A DNA stretch of 64,000 bases from Paenibacillus sp. FSL R7-0204 (GCF_038002225.1 NZ_JBBOCA010000001.1:4774001-4838000), one strand, 5' to 3'. Counted from the first letter of the stretch, positions 16,402-25,217 are shown. Numbers and translations are program-made. Notes: generated by a model not told the origin, from the sequence alone.

Positions 16402-18720
16402 CTACTCCTTAATATTGCCGGATATTTGAATTCTACCGATGCCCGATGTGCCGATAACCGCCCCGATGAGTACAGAACCAGTCATGATTAGCGGACACAG
16501 CAGATACGCTGAGAGCGGATTCACCACGAACTTGAATGACGAAGCCCCGAAGGAGGAGATTACTGCTCCTGCAAGAATCTGCCCTATGGTGTTCGCCAGC
16601 AGGATGCCCAGAGCCATTCCGGTCACAAGTACAAAGATAGAACGCGCATAATACTGTACAGTCAGATCTGAATTCCGGAAGCCCATGGATTTCATGACGG
16701 CTATAGGGTAACGGTCCTTAGCTACCAGCATACGCATAAACAGCAGTGTAATCAGTACATTAAGGACCAGCATCACGGCTAGAGCAGCCCATGCAGCCTT
16801 ACCGACTGAGCTAATGGTAGAGCCGAGGGTCTGCGTCACATATTCCCCGATATCGGACACCTTCGCATAACTGAACCGCTCTGCATATTCACTCACCTTG
16901 CTGCTGATCAGCATGGAATCGGCAAGCTCCGCATAAATCACGGCCCACATGGCCTGATCAGAAGTCGTAGTGAAGGTGGCCTTGGCTGTTTTCCCGCCAT
17001 TGGTCACATCCGAGTAAATCCCGGACACCGTAAGCTCCTTCGCTTTTCCGTCTACGAGCAGGGTCAGGGAATCGCCGGCTTGCTTGCCCAGCTCCTTGGC
17101 ATTCGCGGCGGAGAGGGCAATCTCATTCGCTGCAGCCGGGCCATGTCCTTCAGCATAGGCCACCGGAAAAATGGAATGGTCGCCCAGCTCAACCTTTATC
17201 CGCTCAAGGTCGCCATTGTCCAGCTTCACATTCAGCGCGTGAGTGGTCAGCACCGCAAAGCGGAAGATCATCACATCCTGCTCCATCACCCGCGCAATAT
17301 CTGCGGCCTTCTCTGCAATATGGTCCGTCTGCTGGATATCCAGGCGCAGATCACTGTCACCGATGCCCATGTATGTAATGAAGCTTGGAGAGGAGATCGT
17401 ATGATAGAGATTCTGGGGCACAATCATAAGGAAGGAAGAGATGACGAGTACTGCAAGCATAGTTGCATATAGAGCTTTTCTCGACAAGACATCCTTAACG
17501 CCTAGATAAACATTCGTGTTCAGCAGCCGGTTGGCGCTCAAGGTAAACCGCCCTGAGCCCGCCCGGGTCTGCTGGGATGTGCCGAAACGGATGGCTTCGA
17601 CCGCCGAAATCTTCCGGAAACGCTTCAGCACCCTGTTCACATAGGCAACAATAATGAGGAATACGAGCAGTACGCCAAGTATGCCGCAGGCCAGAGCAAG
17701 TGCCGGATGCCCACTTTCGCCCATATACAGCCTGATATTCTCAAGCAGCAGACCTCTGAAGCTGAACGATAATGCCAAGCCGAGGATACTCCCCAGAGCT
17801 GCTATCGCTGCGTATTTGGCCAGATAGATTCTTTTGAGATCCGAGACGCGCAGACCGATGGCCTTCATGACACCGATCTCCCGGTAATCGCTCTCGATGG
17901 TTGCCATGAGGGTGAACCGTATACATAGAAAAGCAATAATAACGACCAGCACGCTCGCCAGCAGGATCACCGCAATCATCAGCCCGTCAGAAATCGCATT
18001 AAGCACTCTGAACAGGGGGTACGTAATCACCGGGCCGTTCCCCTCAAGTCCTGCTGCAGTATAGTCGGTTTCGAAGGCTCCCAGCATCGACAGGTCCTTC
18101 AGTCTGAACTCAATCAGGTATTCCGTGGTTCCGTACTGCGCCAGCTCCGCATAATCCGCCGGGCTGACGAGGAACCGCTTCGACGAAGCAAGCAGTGAGT
18201 TCATCTGTGAATCCCGCAGGAACCCCGCTACGGTGAGACTTGTGTCTCCCACGGTAACCGTCCCTCCGGCCTTGACGGAGCCATCCTTCATATAACTGAT
18301 CGGGACATACACCTCACCGCCCCGTACATTAATCACATTCCCGTCCAGATCAAGCAGATAATCAAACCTCCCGCTCTGCGTGCTGAAGCCGTTATCCTGA
18401 ACACTGTCCGTAAGCGTATGGCCGTCCATGACAATCTTTGCACCTTCTACATTGAGGAAGTTAAGCACCTGGTGATCTTCAACCTTGCTGTTCTGCTCTG
18501 AAAAAGCCTTGAGCCGGGCTTGATCCAGCTGGCCTGAATGCATCTGCAGGAAATGCGGCGTCTTCGCCTGTGTCATCAGATGATCGATGGCCCCGCTCAG
18601 ATTGACGACCAGAATGGCTGACAGAGAGACGAGCATGGCTGCAGCCGCTACGAACAGCATTGTCGTGAGTGTAATTCCCTTGCTTGTGCGGATATCTCTG
18701 CGGATGATTCGGTAAAACAT
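16402..18720 (-). CDS. FtsX-like permease of an ABC exporter
   Basis: 772 residues with a MacB/FtsX layout duplicated end to end. There is an N-terminal helix (about 18-40) and an extracytoplasmic domain, then three helices (about 255-370; LASVLVVIIAFLCIRFTLMA, AAIALGSILGLAL) with the motif DYREIGVMKAIGLRVSDLK. A second extracytoplasmic domain and three C-terminal helices with the equivalent motif YPIAVMKSMGFRNSDL follow. Such permeases work as mechanotransmitters or lipid/peptide exporters rather than simple channels. It lies between the MFS gene (3 bases upstream) and its ATPase (9 bases downstream). Confidence 0.88.
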   Translation of the reverse strand: MFYRIIRRDIRTSKGITLTTMLFVAAAAMLVSLSAILVVNLSGAIDHLMTQAKTPHFLQMHSGQLDQARLKAFSEQNSKVEDHQVLNFLNVEGAKIVMDGHTLTDSVQDNGFSTQSGRFDYLLDLDGNVINVRGGEVYVPISYMKDGSVKAGGTVTVGDTSLTVAGFLRDSQMNSLLASSKRFLVSPADYAELAQYGTTEYLIEFRLKDLSMLGAFETDYTAAGLEGNGPVITYPLFRVLNAISDGLMIAVILLASVLVVIIAFLCIRFTLMATIESDYREIGVMKAIGLRVSDLKRIYLAKYAAIAALGSILGLALSFSFRGLLLENIRLYMGESGHPALALACGILGVLLVFLIIVAYVNRVLKRFRKISAVEAIRFGTSQQTRAGSGRFTLSANRLLNTNVYLGVKDVLSRKALYATMLAVLVISSFLMIVPQNLYHTISSPSFITYMGIGDSDLRLDIQQTDHIAEKAADIARVMEQDVMIFRFAVLTTHALNVKLDNGDLERIKVELGDHSIFPVAYAEGHGPAAANEIALSAANAKELGKQAGDSLTLLVDGKAKELTVSGIYSDVTNGGKTAKATFTTTSDQAMWAVIYAELADSMLISSKVSEYAERFSYAKVSDIGEYVTQTLGSTISSVGKAAWAALAVMLVLNVLITLLFMRMLVAKDRYPIAVMKSMGFRNSDLTVQYYARSIFVLVTGMALGILLANTIGQILAGAVISSFGASSFKFVVNPLSAYLLCPLIMTGSVLIGAVIGTSGIGRIQISGNIKE

Positions 18721-18723
18721 AAT

Positions 18724-20010
18724 TTACCCCCTGCTCTCAAGACTTGTAATGGATTTGAGCCGATAGATCATGACCGAAGCGGCGCTTAACAGCAGCCCGG
18801 CAATGATGATGAGAAGTCCCATCCCCCGCCCGCTGCCTGTGCCGATGATCCGCCCCACACTATCCGCCAGAACTCCGCCGCTTACCAGCAAGGGAGTAAA
18901 TACGTAGTCTGCCAGCACACCTGCCAGCATATAGGCCGCCACGAAGCCCAGCTGTGAGAGCAGTCCGATCAGTGACCAGGCTCTCCCCTGAACGGAATTG
19001 TCGATGTTGGTGCGGACCAGATAATCCAGGGCAGTATTCGTAAAGGGCAGCATGGCAAAAAACATAAAGCCCGCAGCGCCGATCAGCACGATGTTCTCAC
19101 GCAGTCCGAAGACGGCGATACTGATCCCTGAGCAAAAAAGCGACACTGCCAGCATGCGCACAAAATTCTTTTGTATATGTAGCATTCCTATAATGACACT
19201 CGACACCAGCATTCCTGATGCCATGACCGTCTCAAGCGTCCCCAAGACCGCACTGCTTGAGAACGCCAGAATCATCGGCATGGACAAGGTCTCAATGAAC
19301 CCGATGAAGAAGGTCATGACCGAGGTCATAATCACCAGCACCAATACTCCCCGATTCCCGGAGACTGCTCTCCAGCCTTCTTGAAATTCACGGATAAAGG
19401 CCGGTGCCTGCTCCGTCTTCTTGGAGGTAAGACCGCTGCGGACCGCAAGCGTAGTAGGCACGGTTAGAAAAAAAGTACAGATGTCGATAATCAGCAGCAG
19501 CTTCACATCAGAGACTGTAAGCAGCAGCCCGGCAATGAGCGGCGAAATCAGATATTTGGCGGAGCCGGCAATCTGCACAAACCCGCTGGCCTTCGTATAC
19601 TGCTCCTCTGTAAGCAGATCGGTTATCGTAGCCTTATAGGCGGGATCAAGCAATGAGGAGAATACCGAGCTGACGGTCACCCCTAAGCAGATCTGCCACA
19701 GCCGTGCGTCTCCATTCAGCAGGCAGACCAGAATATAAATCAGACCTAAGGCAGAGAGCGTATCCCCCACCACCATCAGCAGCCTGCGGTCATAACGGTC
19801 TGCTAGCACGCCTGCGACTGGACTGAGCAGCAGTGAAGGCATGAATGCCAGCAGGGTCACCAGCGCCATAGCCGAAGCTTGCCCGGTCTGCTGTAAGGTA
19901 TAGATCCCCAGCCCGAACGCGGTGAGCCCGCTGCCGATGGCTGAGATCAGCTGCCCCGACCACAGAAACAGGAATCTGCCGAAGCCAGTGCCGGATCTAT
20001 TCACCTCCAT
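18724..20010 (-). CDS. MFS transporter (drug-efflux type)
   Basis: 428 residues, about 12 membrane helices. The start FGRFLFLWSGQLISAIGSGLTAFGLGIY and the loop 2-3 motif GVLADRYDRRLLMVVGD (residues about 65-80) place it with the MFS-3/enterobactin-exporter-like proton-driven efflux proteins. Its start overlaps the end of the TetR gene by 14 bases, so it is translationally coupled to its presumed repressor. The substrate is unknown; the regulator suggests a lipophilic drug. Confidence 0.9.
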   Translation of the reverse strand: MEVNRSGTGFGRFLFLWSGQLISAIGSGLTAFGLGIYTLQQTGQASAMALVTLLAFMPSLLLSPVAGVLADRYDRRLLMVVGDTLSALGLIYILVCLLNGDARLWQICLGVTVSSVFSSLLDPAYKATITDLLTEEQYTKASGFVQIAGSAKYLISPLIAGLLLTVSDVKLLLIIDICTFFLTVPTTLAVRSGLTSKKTEQAPAFIREFQEGWRAVSGNRGVLVLVIMTSVMTFFIGFIETLSMPMILAFSSSAVLGTLETVMASGMLVSSVIIGMLHIQKNFVRMLAVSLFCSGISIAVFGLRENIVLIGAAGFMFFAMLPFTNTALDYLVRTNIDNSVQGRAWSLIGLLSQLGFVAAYMLAGVLADYVFTPLLVSGGVLADSVGRIIGTGSGRGMGLLIIIAGLLLSAASVMIYRLKSITSLESRG

Positions 20011-20668
20011 TGCCCTTACCCTCTTCCACTCTGCCCGCTCCGACGAACATCTGCATCACACTCATCAGACTTCCGCTCCCGGCACCGAGCAGCCGTTCCA
20101 CATTGGAGATGAAGGCCAGAATGCGTGACATTCGCTCCTCCTCCGTCATTTCGACCATATCTTGGTCAAAAATGGTGGTGGCGTAGACCACAACCATCTC
20201 CATACATTCATACGGATAAGGCGTATTGAATATCCCCTGCTCTATTCCCTCGCTGATGATGGAGGCCAGAATCGGCGGAACGCCATGAATGACCGCCTTC
20301 TGAATCTTTTGATGCATCAGCGCATTCTGCGGCTTGTGGATATGCTCCATAATCTCTGTGCTGCTGCCGTCTCCGCTCCTGATATTCAGCGCCATGACCG
20401 CACGGAGAATCCGGTCAATGACGGGTATGCTCTTGTCTTCAGCAATCTGCTGCGCAGCATGAAGGATAGTGGCATTCGTCCGCTCAATCAGCGCGTCCAT
20501 AATGTCCTCCTTCGATTTGAAATGATAATACAGCGTCCCGCGCGCAATGCCGACCTTGCCCAGAATATCGCCCGTGCTCGTACCGTCGAAGCCCTTCTGC
20601 CCGAATAGTTCCTCGGCTACATCCAGAATCTCATTTCTGCGGGCTTCCGCTTCTTTTACAACTCTCAT
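19997..20668 (-). CDS. TetR/AcrR family repressor
   Basis: 223 residues. The N-terminal helix-turn-helix is typical: RRNEILDVAEELFGQKGFDG, TGDILGKVGIARGTLYYHFKSKEDI. The C-terminal part is an all-helical ligand pocket domain. The frame is open to 20674, but GGAG lies only 2 bases from that ATG and 8 bases from the one at 20668. It heads the operon TetR-MFS-FtsX-ATPase and probably binds the 31-bp palindrome at 20815-20845 in its own promoter. Confidence 0.9.
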   Translation of the reverse strand: MRVVKEAEARRNEILDVAEELFGQKGFDGTSTGDILGKVGIARGTLYYHFKSKEDIMDALIERTNATILHAAQQIAEDKSIPVIDRILRAVMALNIRSGDGSSTEIMEHIHKPQNALMHQKIQKAVIHGVPPILASIISEGIEQGIFNTPYPYECMEMVVVYATTIFDQDMVEMTEEERMSRILAFISNVERLLGAGSGSLMSVMQMFVGAGRVEEGKGNGGE

Positions 20669-20699
20669 GGTCATGTCTCCTTATGGTGAAGTCGGGATG

Positions 20700-20812
20700 A
20701 TCCTAACTTTGGGTGTAACGGTGATTGTGGCTTTGGAGGTAACTTTGACTGTAAGTGTACATGTTGCTTTGGGTGTAACCTTGGCTGTAACCGTAGCTTT
20801 ATTTGTAACAAG
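20700..20812. repeat. Imperfect short tandem repeats in the leader of the TetR operon
   Basis: On the plus strand, units of the form CTTTGG(G/A)GTAAC...TGTAAC recur four to five times between 20706 and 20810 (GTAAC at about 20716, 20740, 20775, 20788 and 20806). In the leftward mRNA they read GTTACA...CCAAAG. They occupy most of the 5' untranslated leader between the operator and the TetR start. No known riboswitch or coding role is recognised. Confidence 0.5.
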
Positions 20813-20814
20813 CC

Positions 20815-20851
20815 CACTCACCGACCGACTGTCTGTCGGTTAGTGATTATA
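20815..20851 (-). promoter_or_regulatory. TetR operator and -10 element of the efflux operon
   Basis: A 31-bp palindrome (20815-20845; core ACCGACCGAC-T-GTCTGTCGGT) has only two mismatched pairs. It abuts a minus-strand TATAAT (20846-20851). The -35 region is weak. The position over the start point is what a TetR-type repressor needs. Confidence 0.7.
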
Positions 20852-20952
20852 GCATAGCACGCTTGGATGGAACATGGTAGCTTAAATTATTCGCATACAT
20901 TTGGCCCGCACCCTCACAGCAGCGTTTGTATTCGGTTTTCGCATACCGCAAA

Positions 20953-20984
20953 GCAGGGATTCTCCATGATTAGAGAATCTCTGC
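20953..20984 (-). terminator. Terminator of the ArsR gene
   Basis: GCAGAGATTCTC pairs with GAGAATCCCTGC on the minus strand around an 8-base loop. It overlaps the stop codon of the ArsR gene and is followed by a short TTT run, so it is a modest terminator. Confidence 0.5.
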
Positions 20985-21320
20985 CTCACGCTCGCATTGT
21001 GCCAGAACCTTCTCCAGCCCGCTCACCAAGCTTTTGAGCACCATCAGCTTGCTTCCGGAGTCCAGCCGGTAATAGTTGCGGGTGCCTTCTTTGCGGACGC
21101 TAACAATTCCGGCCTCTATCAATATTCTAAGGTGATGGGACACGACCGGACGGGAAAAATGGGTGATCCCTCTTATCTCGCCTACACGCATGCCCGGGTC
21201 TTGCGGCCCTTGCAGCAAGGCCATCAGGATAGCTTGCCGGGTCTCGGCACCGACCGCGTTCAGCACCTTCAGCGAATTCTTGAATTGAGACGCCAGTTCA
21301 TCCATAAGCTCCTGATCCAT
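20970..21320 (-). CDS. ArsR family winged-helix regulator
   Basis: 116 residues from ATG at 21320, which has GGAGG 7 bases upstream (the longer frame to 21350 has none). The winged helix reads VLNAVGAETRQAILMALL, VGEIRGITHFSRPVVSHHLRILIEAGIVSVRKEGTRNYYRL. The usual metal-binding ELCVCDL motif is absent (VGEIRG instead), so it is probably not a metal sensor of the classical type. Its targets are unknown. It lies alone between the efflux operon and the MarR gene on the same strand. Confidence 0.85.
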   Translation of the reverse strand: MDQELMDELASQFKNSLKVLNAVGAETRQAILMALLQGPQDPGMRVGEIRGITHFSRPVVSHHLRILIEAGIVSVRKEGTRNYYRLDSGSKLMVLKSLVSGLEKVLAQCEREAEIL

Positions 21321-21367
21321 GAAAATCCCTCCTATGTGCTTCATCGTCACGAATCCTATCGTTTCGT

Positions 21368-21823
21368 TCAGCGGCTCATCCCTGGAGCAGTGACCAGAAT
21401 CTTGCTGGCCAGGGCAATCATCTGTGCCCGCTCCTCCCCAGTAAGACCATCGGTTACCGCAGTAATCTGCCGCTCGATCTGCTCCCCGACCTCGTGGATG
21501 ATCTTCCAGCCTGCCGGAGTAGCCCTCACATTGAACGCCCGCCGGTCACTCTCTGATATGGTACGCTCTACCAGCCCTCGGCGCTGCGCCCGGTCAACGA
21601 GTCCTGTAATGCTGGATTTGTCGAGGCCCAGATGCTTGGCCAGCTGCAGCATTCCCGGCTCCCGGTCGCGCAGAATCCCCAGCAGACGAATCTGAATGAT
21701 CGACAGGTCATGCTCCGTCCCTATTCGGGCAAGGATATTCTGCACCAGGAAGGATAGCTGCACAAGGCTGTCTACCATCGACAGATCATCCAGCTTATCC
21801 AAAGAATTATCGTAACTGCTCAT
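21368..21823 (-). CDS. MarR family repressor
   Basis: 151 residues from ATG at 21823 (GGAGT 8 bases upstream; a GTG at 21832 in frame is less well placed). The winged helix comprises SIIQIRLLGILRDREPGMLQLAKHLGLDKSSITGLVDRAQRRGLVER and the wing SESDRRAFNVRATPAG. There is no Cys in the OhrR sensing position. It is divergent from the oxidoreductase at 22000 and probably represses it through the palindromes at 21901-21942. Confidence 0.88.
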   Translation of the reverse strand: MSSYDNSLDKLDDLSMVDSLVQLSFLVQNILARIGTEHDLSIIQIRLLGILRDREPGMLQLAKHLGLDKSSITGLVDRAQRRGLVERTISESDRRAFNVRATPAGWKIIHEVGEQIERQITAVTDGLTGEERAQMIALASKILVTAPGMSR

Positions 21824-21886
21824 TGATTTCACTCCGCACTTTTGTATATTTCAGACCTGCTTGCTCCTATTGTACCACAGCAGCCG

Positions 21887-21942
21887 TTGACTTTGTACGT
21901 AATACAAACTATTATTGTTTGTATTCCAAACCTTTTAGTTTG
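21887..21942 (+). promoter_or_regulatory. Promoter with embedded palindromic operator for the oxidoreductase
   Basis: TTGACT (21887-21892), a 17-base spacer and TATTAT (21910-21915) form a good promoter. AATACAAAC-N7-GTTTGTATT (21901-21925), a perfect 9-bp inverted repeat, covers the -10 element exactly. A second weaker repeat, CAAAC-N6-GTTTG, follows at 21927-21942. The divergent MarR protein is the likely ligand. Confidence 0.75.
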
Positions 21943-21999
21943 TTCCACAAACCAAAAACACTCACTCGGGTAAATATCCGGGTATATGGAGGCCTATTT

Positions 22000-22995
22000 A
22001 TGTACGCTGCTGTTGTAAGATCATTCGATTCAGGTCCGAAATACGAAAAGGTTGAAGCTCCGGCACCTTCAAGAGAACACGAAGCTCTGGTGGATGTGCT
22101 GGCTGCCGGATTACATCTCCGCGTCCGGGCACAAGCCAATGGTTCTCACTATACGAGTACGGATGAACTGCCGCTAATCCCAGGTATCGACGGAGTGGGA
22201 CTGCTCCCGGATGGCAAGCTGGTCTATTTTGTAGCCACCGATAATGCCCTGGGATCTTTCGCAGACCAGACCCTCATCGATATTCGCCGCGCAGTCCCGC
22301 TACCCGCAGATGCTGATCCCGTGCTCATCGCCGCCGCGATGAATCCGGCCATGTCCTCCTGGGTAACTCTCCGCCGCCGGGTTCAGGCTAAACCCGGGTT
22401 CAAGGTTCTCATTCTGGGTGCTACCGGCAACTCCGGGCAGATGGCCGTGCAGATCGCCAAGCTTATGGGAGCCAGTCAGATCATCGCTGCCGGGCGGAAC
22501 CCGGAACGTCTGCGTTCGCTTACACAGCATGGTGCAGATGTAGTCATATCGCTTACCGGAGATCCCGGGGCAGCGGCCCGGAACCTCGGCGAAGCCTCAG
22601 CTGAAGTTGATATCGTTCTCGACTATCTGTGGGGTGAGCCTGCTACACTCGCCATGCTCCCGATATTAACCCGCCGGTCCGACCGCAGCCGGCTGTTAAC
22701 CTGGATTCAGATCGGTTCCATGGCAGGTGCGGATGCCGCGATTCCTTCTGCTGCGCTGCGCTCTGCCAACTTCCAAATCATAGGCAGCGGCCAGGGTTCC
22801 GTCACGCCAGCCGGATATCTGGCTGAATTCCCAGCGTTGATCCATGCCATTGCAGAGGGTCAGCTAACAGCGAACCCTATCGTTTATCCGCTATCCCAAA
22901 TTGAACAAGTATGGAAGACTCCGCCGGGCAATCAGCAGCGTGTTGTCTTCGTGCCGCAAGCAGAAACGGATTGCCGTCCTTTTAAAGGACGATAA
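22000..22995 (+). CDS. Zinc-independent quinone oxidoreductase-like MDR protein
   Basis: 331 residues from ATG at 22000, set by GGAGG 7 bases upstream. The GroES-like N-terminus (YAAVVRSFDSGPKYEKVEAP) and a nucleotide-binding Rossmann fold with GATGNSGQMAVQIAKLMGAS (near 150) assign it to the medium-chain dehydrogenase/reductase superfamily. Zinc-ligand cysteines are absent, as in NADPH:quinone reductases. The last codons (CRPFKGR and stop) come from the left end of a dispersed 90-bp repeat, so the natural C-terminus has been altered slightly. Likely induced by an electrophile through the divergent MarR. Confidence 0.87.
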   Translation: MYAAVVRSFDSGPKYEKVEAPAPSREHEALVDVLAAGLHLRVRAQANGSHYTSTDELPLIPGIDGVGLLPDGKLVYFVATDNALGSFADQTLIDIRRAVPLPADADPVLIAAAMNPAMSSWVTLRRRVQAKPGFKVLILGATGNSGQMAVQIAKLMGASQIIAAGRNPERLRSLTQHGADVVISLTGDPGAAARNLGEASAEVDIVLDYLWGEPATLAMLPILTRRSDRSRLLTWIQIGSMAGADAAIPSAALRSANFQIIGSGQGSVTPAGYLAEFPALIHAIAEGQLTANPIVYPLSQIEQVWKTPPGNQQRVVFVPQAETDCRPFKGR

Positions 22996-23060
22996 CGTTT
23001 CAGCGAGAAATAGAAGGATAATGCATTGCGTGAAACCTATACATTCTTATATTTTAAAAT
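22971..23060 (+). repeat. Dispersed 90-bp repeat, family A, copy 1
   Basis: Matches 57658-57747 at 81 of 90 positions by hand alignment. It begins with the palindrome CGTCCTTTTAAAGGACG and contains TAGAAGGATAATG and GCGTGAAACCTATACATT. This copy overlaps the 3' end of the oxidoreductase gene and supplies its stop codon. The remainder of the spacer up to 23183 shows no other clear feature. Confidence 0.85.
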
Positions 23061-23183
23061 AAGTAATTCCCGAACCCTCCAGGCAAGCTATGTCCGGGTA
23101 TTGTCAATCTGTGCTACCAAGGTTGTAACTTCTGTTCTTGAACATTCTGGAAAGTAAGTGATAGACTTAGCAGGATATCCTTT

Positions 23184-23849
23184 TTGAAGGAACCTTTTAA
23201 GGAATCATACTTACGCATCATAGAACAGGGGGCCGAGGAGCAGTTGGCGATATATCTGGTAAGACACGGCAAGGATGACGAAGGATATCGCGGCGGATGG
23301 AGCCAGCGGGGGCTAAATACCCAAGGCTACAGACAAGCCGAGAAGCTGGGCTGTTTTTTGAGAGAGAATTCGGCATCATTCCCTATACAACGTATAGTCA
23401 GCAGCGATCTGCAGCGGGCGCTGGATACAGCCGGCGAGCTGGTAAGAGAGCTAGAATTACCCTTAGAGCGCAGTATGGACTGGCGGGAGATGAACAATGG
23501 TGTGATCGCCGGTATGCCGAACGAAATCGTGAATGAACGTTACCCCGGCTTATACTTCTCAGGACTGCGGATGGACGAGCGTTACCCTGACGGAGAGAGT
23601 CCGCTCGAATTCTTCACCCGGATTCAAGAGACCTTCACCCGGTTGTGCGAAGAGTATGAGGACAGCGGCCCCGATGATAACATAATTATTGTTACACACG
23701 GCGGTGTCATAAATATCATCTATCACATCATTAAAGGGATCGACTGGAATAACCGTGGCAGTAAATTCCCGGCTTCCTATGCCAGCCTGCACAGAATTGA
23801 GCTTGTGGACGGAAGATGGAGCCTTTCTCTGGAAAATTATACGGTCTAG
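23184..23849 (+). CDS. Histidine phosphatase family protein (phosphoglycerate mutase-like)
   Basis: 221 residues. The catalytic motif is IYLVRHGKDDEG (phospho-accepting His near residue 28), with QRGLNTQGYRQAEKLG, VSSDLQRALDTA, WREMNNG and the second His in IIVTHGGVINII. This pattern marks phosphomonoesterases of the branch that includes PhoE and CobC; the substrate is unknown. The start is uncertain: TTG at 23184 has only a weak AGGA upstream, and TTG at 23244 would give a more typical N-terminus but poor spacing. Confidence 0.85.
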   Translation: MKEPFKESYLRIIEQGAEEQLAIYLVRHGKDDEGYRGGWSQRGLNTQGYRQAEKLGCFLRENSASFPIQRIVSSDLQRALDTAGELVRELELPLERSMDWREMNNGVIAGMPNEIVNERYPGLYFSGLRMDERYPDGESPLEFFTRIQETFTRLCEEYEDSGPDDNIIIVTHGGVINIIYHIIKGIDWNNRGSKFPASYASLHRIELVDGRWSLSLENYTV

Positions 23850-23899
23850 CTGCCGCCGCTGACTCGAAGTTACGCAGGCAGCCTAGACCCAATCAACAC

Positions 23900-23955
23900 A
23901 ACAGCACACGCCCGGCTGCCGAGCTTCTGCTCTCTGCTGCCGGGCGTGTGCTGTT
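23900..23955. terminator. Long hairpin between convergent genes
   Basis: ACAGCACACGCCCGGC and its exact complement GCCGGGCGTGTGCTGT enclose a 22-base loop; one more A-T pair extends the stem to 17 bp. It separates the rightward phosphatase from the leftward Rieske gene. T-runs are poor on both sides, so termination is inferred from position and stem strength. Confidence 0.6.
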
Positions 23956-23963
23956 AATAATGC

Positions 23964-25010
23964 TCAGGACGTATAATTCTGCCCCAGCCCTAGACTGCTT
24001 AGCAGCTGTCTATAAGCAATGGAGGTGCGGTCTGCCGGAATATGGGCTTCAGCCTGCAGATCCAGCGGCAGATCCTCCGGCGTCTGCGACTCCACCATCT
24101 CCGCATCCTCCTGGAATACCTGCAGATTGAATTTCACCGTGTCCTCTAAGGGCGCATTCTTATCAAAATTCCGCGAGATCGGGCAGAACAGCCGGGTATA
24201 ACGGGCCGACACCGGAGAAGCACAGTTCAGAATCTTCAGCCTGCCCTCATCCGGGAAATAGACAGTTAGCGAAGCGGCGAACGGTGCGAATACACGGAAC
24301 TCCCGCAGCCACTGGAAGCCTTCCGGCGCAGGATTCTCCTGCCCTTTGCCATAGTTGCTGACCGTGCTCCAGTATTCGGCCACCAGCTCCGTCTCCCCTT
24401 CACGCCACACCTTGTACTGGGGAACCTCTGTATTATTGCGGTCACCGAAGGTTGCCGTATGCACGTAAGCGAAATGGGATACATCAAGGAAGCCTTCCAT
24501 CTGCCGCCCGGAGGAGCCGGCAATATCGAAGCTCGGGATCAGAATATTAATATAGTCGGGATCATCCCAGGCCGGGAAGGCGGGAATCTGCTCAGGCGCA
24601 TCTGCCAGGCAGGTCCAGATCAGACCGTAGCGTTCGACGGCCGGATAGACAATCAATTTCAATTTGGGCGAGATTTTGGCGCTTGGATGTGCCGGTACCG
24701 CAGTACATTTCCCCTCACAATTATAGCGGAACCCGTGATACGGGCAGACAATCTCCCCGTTCTCCACCCATCCCTTACTCAGCGGAGCTCCCCGGTGAAA
24801 ACACAGATCCCGGGCAATAACCACCTTGCCTCCGCTGCGGTAGCATACCAGCTTCATATCCAGCAGCTTCACGGCCACCGGCTGATCCTGTACCTCTGCT
24901 GCTGTAGCCACGGGATACCAGTACTGGGCCAGAATACGCCAGTCTTCAGGCGAGAAGGTGCAATCACGCGGGAGTTCAAGCTCTGCCTGCCGTTTCTTTT
25001 CCTCTATCAT
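23964..25010 (-). CDS. Rieske [2Fe-2S] aromatic ring-hydroxylating oxygenase, large subunit type
   Basis: 348 residues. The N-terminal Rieske domain has CFHRGAPL (near 67) and CPYHGF (near 88), giving the C-x-H...C-x2-H ligands. The catalytic mononuclear iron site is suggested by DVSHFAYVHTATFGD (near 175). The architecture resembles PaO/VanA-type monooxygenases that hydroxylate or demethylate aromatic or chlorophyll-like substrates. No reductase or ferredoxin gene is adjacent, so electrons must come from elsewhere. Substrate unknown. It stands alone between convergent and divergent neighbours. Confidence 0.87.
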   Translation of the reverse strand: MIEEKKRQAELELPRDCTFSPEDWRILAQYWYPVATAAEVQDQPVAVKLLDMKLVCYRSGGKVVIARDLCFHRGAPLSKGWVENGEIVCPYHGFRYNCEGKCTAVPAHPSAKISPKLKLIVYPAVERYGLIWTCLADAPEQIPAFPAWDDPDYINILIPSFDIAGSSGRQMEGFLDVSHFAYVHTATFGDRNNTEVPQYKVWREGETELVAEYWSTVSNYGKGQENPAPEGFQWLREFRVFAPFAASLTVYFPDEGRLKILNCASPVSARYTRLFCPISRNFDKNAPLEDTVKFNLQVFQEDAEMVESQTPEDLPLDLQAEAHIPADRTSIAYRQLLSSLGLGQNYTS

Positions 25011-25217
25011 GGCTGCCCCACCTCTCCATATATTATAGATACATAAGATTCCTTAATTATATGTCAGAATAACTGACTTGTTGAGTGTATTTTAAGCTAA
25101 TTCCATCATGACAATCAATTATTTAGCTGAATATTTTGTATTCGAGCCTAAAATCAGCTATTCAATGTTATGCAAAATGACATATAAATTGATTTCTAAT
25201 ACCCACAAAATGCATGA

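Noticed and set aside
20547..20843. Val/Thr/Leu-rich plus-strand frame
   Set aside because: It reads through the repetitive leader and the TetR gene on the opposite strand; the low-complexity peptide is a by-product of the GTAAC repeats.
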